Assembly: GCF_009745985.1 (NCBI RefSeq)
Contig: NZ_WFIX01000171.1
Span: forward strand, 1 to 64,000
Direction of reading: 5' to 3'
DNA length: 64,000 bases
DNA from: Microbacterium karelineae
Lineage (GTDB): Bacteria; Actinomycetota; Actinomycetes; Actinomycetales; Microbacteriaceae
The first letter of the stretch is position 1. The number at the start of each line of letters is the position of its first letter. Shown here in pieces: positions 60,776 through 64,000 of this stretch. Under the pieces are notes generated by a model. The model was not told the DNA's origin, did no database searches, and worked only from the letters and a program-made list of their open reading frames with translations. The position numbers and the translations under genes were made by a program.

Positions 60776-61930
60776 TCAGCGTCGCCAGGCGAGCGCGGCG
60801 TGGGCGACGAGGCCCGCGGCGAGCGCCCAGAACGCGGAGCCCACGCCCCAGATCGTGATGCCGCTCGCCCCGACGAGGAACGTCACGACGGCGGCGGCGC
60901 GGCGCCCGGGCTCGGGCGACGCGACGGCGCCCGCGATCGACGAGGCGAGGGTGGGGACGAGCGCGAGGCCCGCGACCGCGGCCAGCACGCCCGGCGACAC
61001 CGCCGTGAGGCTCGTCAGCGCCGTGGCGAGCACCGCGAGCACGAGGTAGCCCACGCCGACCGTGCGGACGCCGGTCCAGCGCGCGTCCGGATCCGGGTGC
61101 GCGTCGGGCGACGCCGTGATCGCCGCCGTGATCGCCCCGAGGTTGATCGCGTGACCCCCGAGCGGCGCCGAGAGGGCGGATCCGATCCCCGTGACGGTCA
61201 TCGCATGGCGCCAGGGGACGCGATACCCGTACGAGGCGAGGATCGCGGATCCCGGCACGTTCTGCGACGCCATCGTCACGACGTACAGCGGCAGCGCGAT
61301 GCCGACGATCGCACCCCAGGTGAACGTGGGCGGCACGATCTCCAGCACAGGGAGGATCCGCCCCTCGAGCCCGCCAGCGCGCGCGGCCTCGGCCCCGAGG
61401 AGGACGAGCCCCACGGCGAACGCGGCCGGGGCCGCCCATGTCGGGGCGAACCTCATGAGGGCGAGCCACACGATGACGATGGGGAGGATCCGCAGCGGAT
61501 CGTCGACGAGGCCGCGCACGGGAGCGAGGCAGAGGCCGACGAGAACGCCCGCGAGCATGGCCTGCGCGATCGACGGCGGGATCGCCGCCACGGCGCGCGA
61601 CAGCAGCGGCGACAGCCCCGTGATGAGGATGAGCGCGGCCGTGACGAGGAACGCCCCGACGGCGGCGGCGAACCCACCCTCCGGGACCGAGCTCGATGCG
61701 AGGAGCGCGGCGCCGGGCGTCGACCACGCGATGAGCACGGGGATCCGCGTGCGCGCCGACAGCCACAGCATCGCGAGCGCCTGCGCGATGCAGAGGGCGA
61801 CGAGCCCCGACGCGGCCTGCAGCGGCGTCGCGCCGACGGCGGTCAGCCCCGCGAGCACGACGGCGGAGGAGCTCGCGAAGCCGGCGAGCGCCGCTGTGAT
61901 CCCGGCGAGGGTCGTCGAAGGCGCGCGCAT
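60776..61930 (-). CDS. BenE-family transporter
   Basis: A 384-residue membrane protein with about eleven to twelve helices. It matches the benzoate/proton symporter BenE family (YdcO-like): LAGITAALAGFASSSAVVLA at the start, VLIAWSTPGAALLASSSVPE and PLYVVTMASQNVPGSAILAS in the middle, GGHAINLGAITAAI later. The substrate of the family is benzoate in one studied case; here no aromatic-degradation genes are near, so the substrate is open. ATG 61930 lies six bases after TAGCCT, a leaderless-type start. Confidence 0.87.
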   Translation of the reverse strand: MRAPSTTLAGITAALAGFASSSAVVLAGLTAVGATPLQAASGLVALCIAQALAMLWLSARTRIPVLIAWSTPGAALLASSSVPEGGFAAAVGAFLVTAALILITGLSPLLSRAVAAIPPSIAQAMLAGVLVGLCLAPVRGLVDDPLRILPIVIVWLALMRFAPTWAAPAAFAVGLVLLGAEAARAGGLEGRILPVLEIVPPTFTWGAIVGIALPLYVVTMASQNVPGSAILASYGYRVPWRHAMTVTGIGSALSAPLGGHAINLGAITAAITASPDAHPDPDARWTGVRTVGVGYLVLAVLATALTSLTAVSPGVLAAVAGLALVPTLASSIAGAVASPEPGRRAAAVVTFLVGASGITIWGVGSAFWALAAGLVAHAALAWRR

Positions 61931-61936
61931 CCTGTC

Positions 61937-61942
61937 AGGCTA
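61937..61942 (-). promoter_or_regulatory. TAGCCT -10 box, leaderless-type start
   Basis: TAGCCT on the minus strand ends six bases before the BenE-family ATG at 61930. Confidence 0.5.
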
Positions 61943-62007
61943 TGGGGTGGCGCGCCGAGCTCGCCCCCGCTCTCGGGCGCGGCGCGGCGGCGCGAGAGAA
62001 TGGATCC

Positions 62008-62868
62008 ATGGGACGCCAGCGCCGCAAGGACACCGATGTCCCGCAGGCGCGCCTGGCGGGCGGCGGGATCGCGGAGATCCGGCCCGCCGAGTTCGGCGGC
62101 GGACACGAGGTGATCGTCGACGGCACGCCCCAGTCGCACGTCGATCTCGCGGATCCGACCTATCTCGCCTTCGAGTACGTCGCCCGCATGGGCGCCGTCA
62201 TCGATCAGCTGCCGGACGGGCCCGTGACGGCCGTGCACCTCGGCGCGGGCGGCCTCACGCTGCCGCGCTACATCGCGCACACGCGGCCCGGCTCCCGCCA
62301 GCAGGTCGTCGAGCTCGAGCAGCCCCTCGTCGACCTCGTGCGCGAGCACCTTCCCCTCCCCCGCGATGCGCGGATCCGGATGCGATTCAGCGATGCGCGC
62401 GAGGGGCTCGGTCGGATGCCTCCCGCGCTCAGCGGATCCGTCGACCTCCTCGTGAGCGATGTGTACTCGGGCGCGCAGACGCCGGCGCACCTCACGACCG
62501 TCGAGTTCTATCGCTCCGCCGCCGCGCTCCTGGCGCCCGGCGGGATCCTCCTCGTGAACGTGGCCGACGGCGCGGGGCTCGCGTTCGCGCGGCGCCAGGC
62601 GGCGACGGTGCGCGCCGTGCTGCCGCACCTCGCGATCCTCGCCGAGGTGCAGGTGCTCAAGGGGCGCAGATTCGGCAATCTCGTGTTCGCGGCCTCCGGG
62701 CGCCCGCTGCCGACCGACTGGCTGCCGCGCCTCATGGCAGCGGGTCCGCACCCCGCGAAGGTCGCCGAGGGACGCGAGGTCGACGCCTTCATCGGAGGCG
62801 CGATCCCCGCCACGGACGCCGATGCGACCGCCTCGCCGAAGCCGTCGATGCGGCTGTTCGAGGGATGA
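62008..62868 (+). CDS. Spermidine-synthase-like methyltransferase-fold protein
   Basis: A 286-residue protein with a Rossmann fold of the spermidine synthase type. It has AVHLGAGGLTLPRYIAHTRP as the nucleotide loop, QQVVELEQPLVDLV with the acidic residue after strand 2, MRFSDAREGL, and LLVSDVYSGAQTPAHLTTVE as the catalytic-Asp region. The S-adenosylmethionine-type pocket is complete, but actinobacterial relatives are often of unknown substrate. I use ATG 62008; GAGAAT ends six bases upstream, so it may be leaderless. It is divergent from the BenE-family gene. Confidence 0.8.
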   Translation: MGRQRRKDTDVPQARLAGGGIAEIRPAEFGGGHEVIVDGTPQSHVDLADPTYLAFEYVARMGAVIDQLPDGPVTAVHLGAGGLTLPRYIAHTRPGSRQQVVELEQPLVDLVREHLPLPRDARIRMRFSDAREGLGRMPPALSGSVDLLVSDVYSGAQTPAHLTTVEFYRSAAALLAPGGILLVNVADGAGLAFARRQAATVRAVLPHLAILAEVQVLKGRRFGNLVFAASGRPLPTDWLPRLMAAGPHPAKVAEGREVDAFIGGAIPATDADATASPKPSMRLFEG

Positions 62869-62949
62869 TCCGCGCGCCGAGTTCGTTACCGGGCTGTGAC
62901 CAGGCAGGATAGGAGACCGCATCGCACGACGCGGAGGAAGGGATCGGGC

Positions 62950-63483
62950 GTGGGCTTCATTCAGGGATACGACGCGGAGACCCTGCAGGAGATCGTCGAC
63001 CGCTCGGGCGTGTACGAACGCCTGGCCGAAGTGCGCCGCCAGCGCAGCTTCCCCGCGCAGCTCGAACAGGTCTGGCTCCTCAAGGTGCTCGGCGAGTTCG
63101 ACGAGGCGCTGCAGGTCTCCGAGCACACCGTGCGCCTGGCCCGTATGTCGGGGACGCGGAAGGATCTCCTGCACGCGCGGATCCTGCACGCCTCCGTCAA
63201 CCAGGTGCGCGGCGTGCACGCGCGCGCGGAGGCCGAGCTGACGTCGTGCATCGAGGAGGCCGACGGCCAGGGGTGGACGCGGATCAGCGCCCTCGCCCAT
63301 TCGCACCGCGGCAAGACCCGTTACGACGCGGGTGACTACGACGGCGCGCGCGCCGACTTCAAGCGCGAGCTGTTCCTGCGCCAGGAGCTGGGCGCCGACG
63401 ACGAGCAGCTCGAGCAGACGATGACGTTCATCGAGGCGGCCGAGCGCAAGCGCTCCGCGCCGCGGGGCCTCTTCGCGAGCTGA
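62950..63483 (+). CDS. Tetratricopeptide-like hypothetical protein
   Basis: A 177-residue helical protein with TPR-like pairs of helices: QVWLLKVLGEFDEALQVSEH, ARILHASVNQVRGVHARAEA and GKTRYDAGDYDGARADFKRE. Such repeats bind other proteins or peptides. GTG 62950 has GGAGGAAGGGA upstream at seven to nine bases. It lies 81 bases after the spermidine-synthase-like gene and 35 bases before the SprT-like gene, all on one strand. No partner is known. Confidence 0.72.
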   Translation: MGFIQGYDAETLQEIVDRSGVYERLAEVRRQRSFPAQLEQVWLLKVLGEFDEALQVSEHTVRLARMSGTRKDLLHARILHASVNQVRGVHARAEAELTSCIEEADGQGWTRISALAHSHRGKTRYDAGDYDGARADFKRELFLRQELGADDEQLEQTMTFIEAAERKRSAPRGLFAS

Positions 63484-63506
63484 CGCCGCCTGTCGGGGGT
63501 GCGGAT

Positions 63507-63512
63507 TAGCCT
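63507..63512 (+). promoter_or_regulatory. TAGCCT -10 box, leaderless-type start
   Basis: TAGCCT ends six bases before GTG 63519, the third copy of this box and spacing in the window. Confidence 0.5.
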
Positions 63513-63518
63513 GGACCC

Positions 63519-64000
63519 GTGTCGGATCTGGATCGCGTGAGGGTGTGGGCGGATGCCCTCATCCGCATACACCTCGACGACAGCTGGTCGTTCGCGTTCG
63601 ACAACGCGAAGCGCCGCGCGGGGCTGTGCAACTTCACGAAGCGGCGGATCTCGCTGTCGCGCTACCTCGCGGCCCGCTTCAGCGACGACGACACCCACCA
63701 GACCCTGCTGCACGAGGTCGCACACGCGATGTCCGGCCCCGCCGCGGGCCACGGACCCGAGTGGAAGCGCATCGCGCGCGAGATCGGCTATGTCGGCGGC
63801 GCGACCCACAGCCTCGAGACGGCCACCGAGCTCGCGCCGTGGGTCGGCACGTGCCCGAACGGCCACACGGTCTTCCGCCACCGGCGCCCGGCTCGCCCGT
63901 CGTCGTGCGTGAAGTGCGCGCGGAGCTTCGACCCGCGGTTCACGTTCTCGTGGCGCCGCCGCGAGATCACCCGGGCCGACCGGCTCGCCGCGCAGACCCC
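63519..64000 (+). CDS. SprT-like zinc metallopeptidase (3' end beyond window)
   Basis: About 160 residues are visible and the frame runs off the window. The zinc site HEVAHAMSG (an HExxH motif) follows a SprT-like N-terminal part (FAFDNAKRRAGLCNFTKRRI, SLSRYLAARF). A zinc-ribbon-like part comes after it (CPNGHTVFRHRR, then CVKC). SprT-like proteins in eukaryotes digest DNA-protein crosslinks; bacterial ones are poorly studied. The start is GTG 63519, six bases after TAGCCT. The catalytic residues are present. Confidence 0.85.
   Translation, partial: MSDLDRVRVWADALIRIHLDDSWSFAFDNAKRRAGLCNFTKRRISLSRYLAARFSDDDTHQTLLHEVAHAMSGPAAGHGPEWKRIAREIGYVGGATHSLETATELAPWVGTCPNGHTVFRHRRPARPSSCVKCARSFDPRFTFSWRRREITRADRLAAQT

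Overview
The window is high-GC actinobacterial DNA, most like the family Microbacteriaceae (Microbacterium or a close relative). This rests on the gene content, the rpoB-rpoC / rpsL-rpsG-fusA-tuf arrangement, frequent GTG and TTG starts, and many genes whose start codon lies 6-7 bases after a TAnnnT box (leaderless-type starts). The assignment comes from sequence character and remembered families, not from a search.

Layout. 1-2029: 3'-truncated gene for a secreted surface protein with two von Willebrand A domains and DUF11/DUF7507-like repeats. 2312-2959: orphan LuxR-type response regulator. 3065-43679: one very large surface-polysaccharide locus. It holds an initiating sugar-phosphate transferase, two DUF4012 membrane proteins near the two ends, at least six glycosyltransferases, three acyltransferase-3 proteins, a polysaccharide pyruvyl transferase, two flippases, two polymerase/ligase proteins, two sulfotransferases and a PslG-like glycoside hydrolase. 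A full PAPS module lies in the middle: cysD, cysN, cysQ, an N-terminally extended cysC, and a TSUP permease. Three secreted proteins of different base composition sit inside the locus (9916-16214): a BspA-type leucine-rich-repeat protein with a LAATG sortase motif, a GH5 glycosidase nested in the same repeat fold, and a choice-of-anchor-G-like protein.

43887-64000: VanZ-like protein, then the conserved core: tuf, fusA, rpsG, rpsL, a divergent conserved hypothetical gene, three membrane proteins (one of only 56 residues), rpoC and rpoB. After these come a hypothetical protein, a BenE-family transporter, a spermidine-synthase-like protein, a TPR-like protein and a truncated SprT-like zinc peptidase.

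How the parts may work together (inference): the locus probably makes a surface polysaccharide that is sulfated and also pyruvylated and acylated. ATP sulfurylase (CysDN) and APS kinase (CysC) would make PAPS, two sulfotransferases would spend it, and CysQ would clear PAP. No cysH or sulfite reductase gene is present, so the module looks built for sulfation rather than cysteine synthesis. Two flippases and two polymerase-like proteins but only one initiating transferase suggest either two polymers or a composite locus.

Long palindromic elements, two of them duplicated in tandem, lie at gene 3' ends, mostly between convergent genes. The hexamer GGATCC is strongly enriched in much of the window but nearly absent from 9916-16214, which supports a separate origin for that block.
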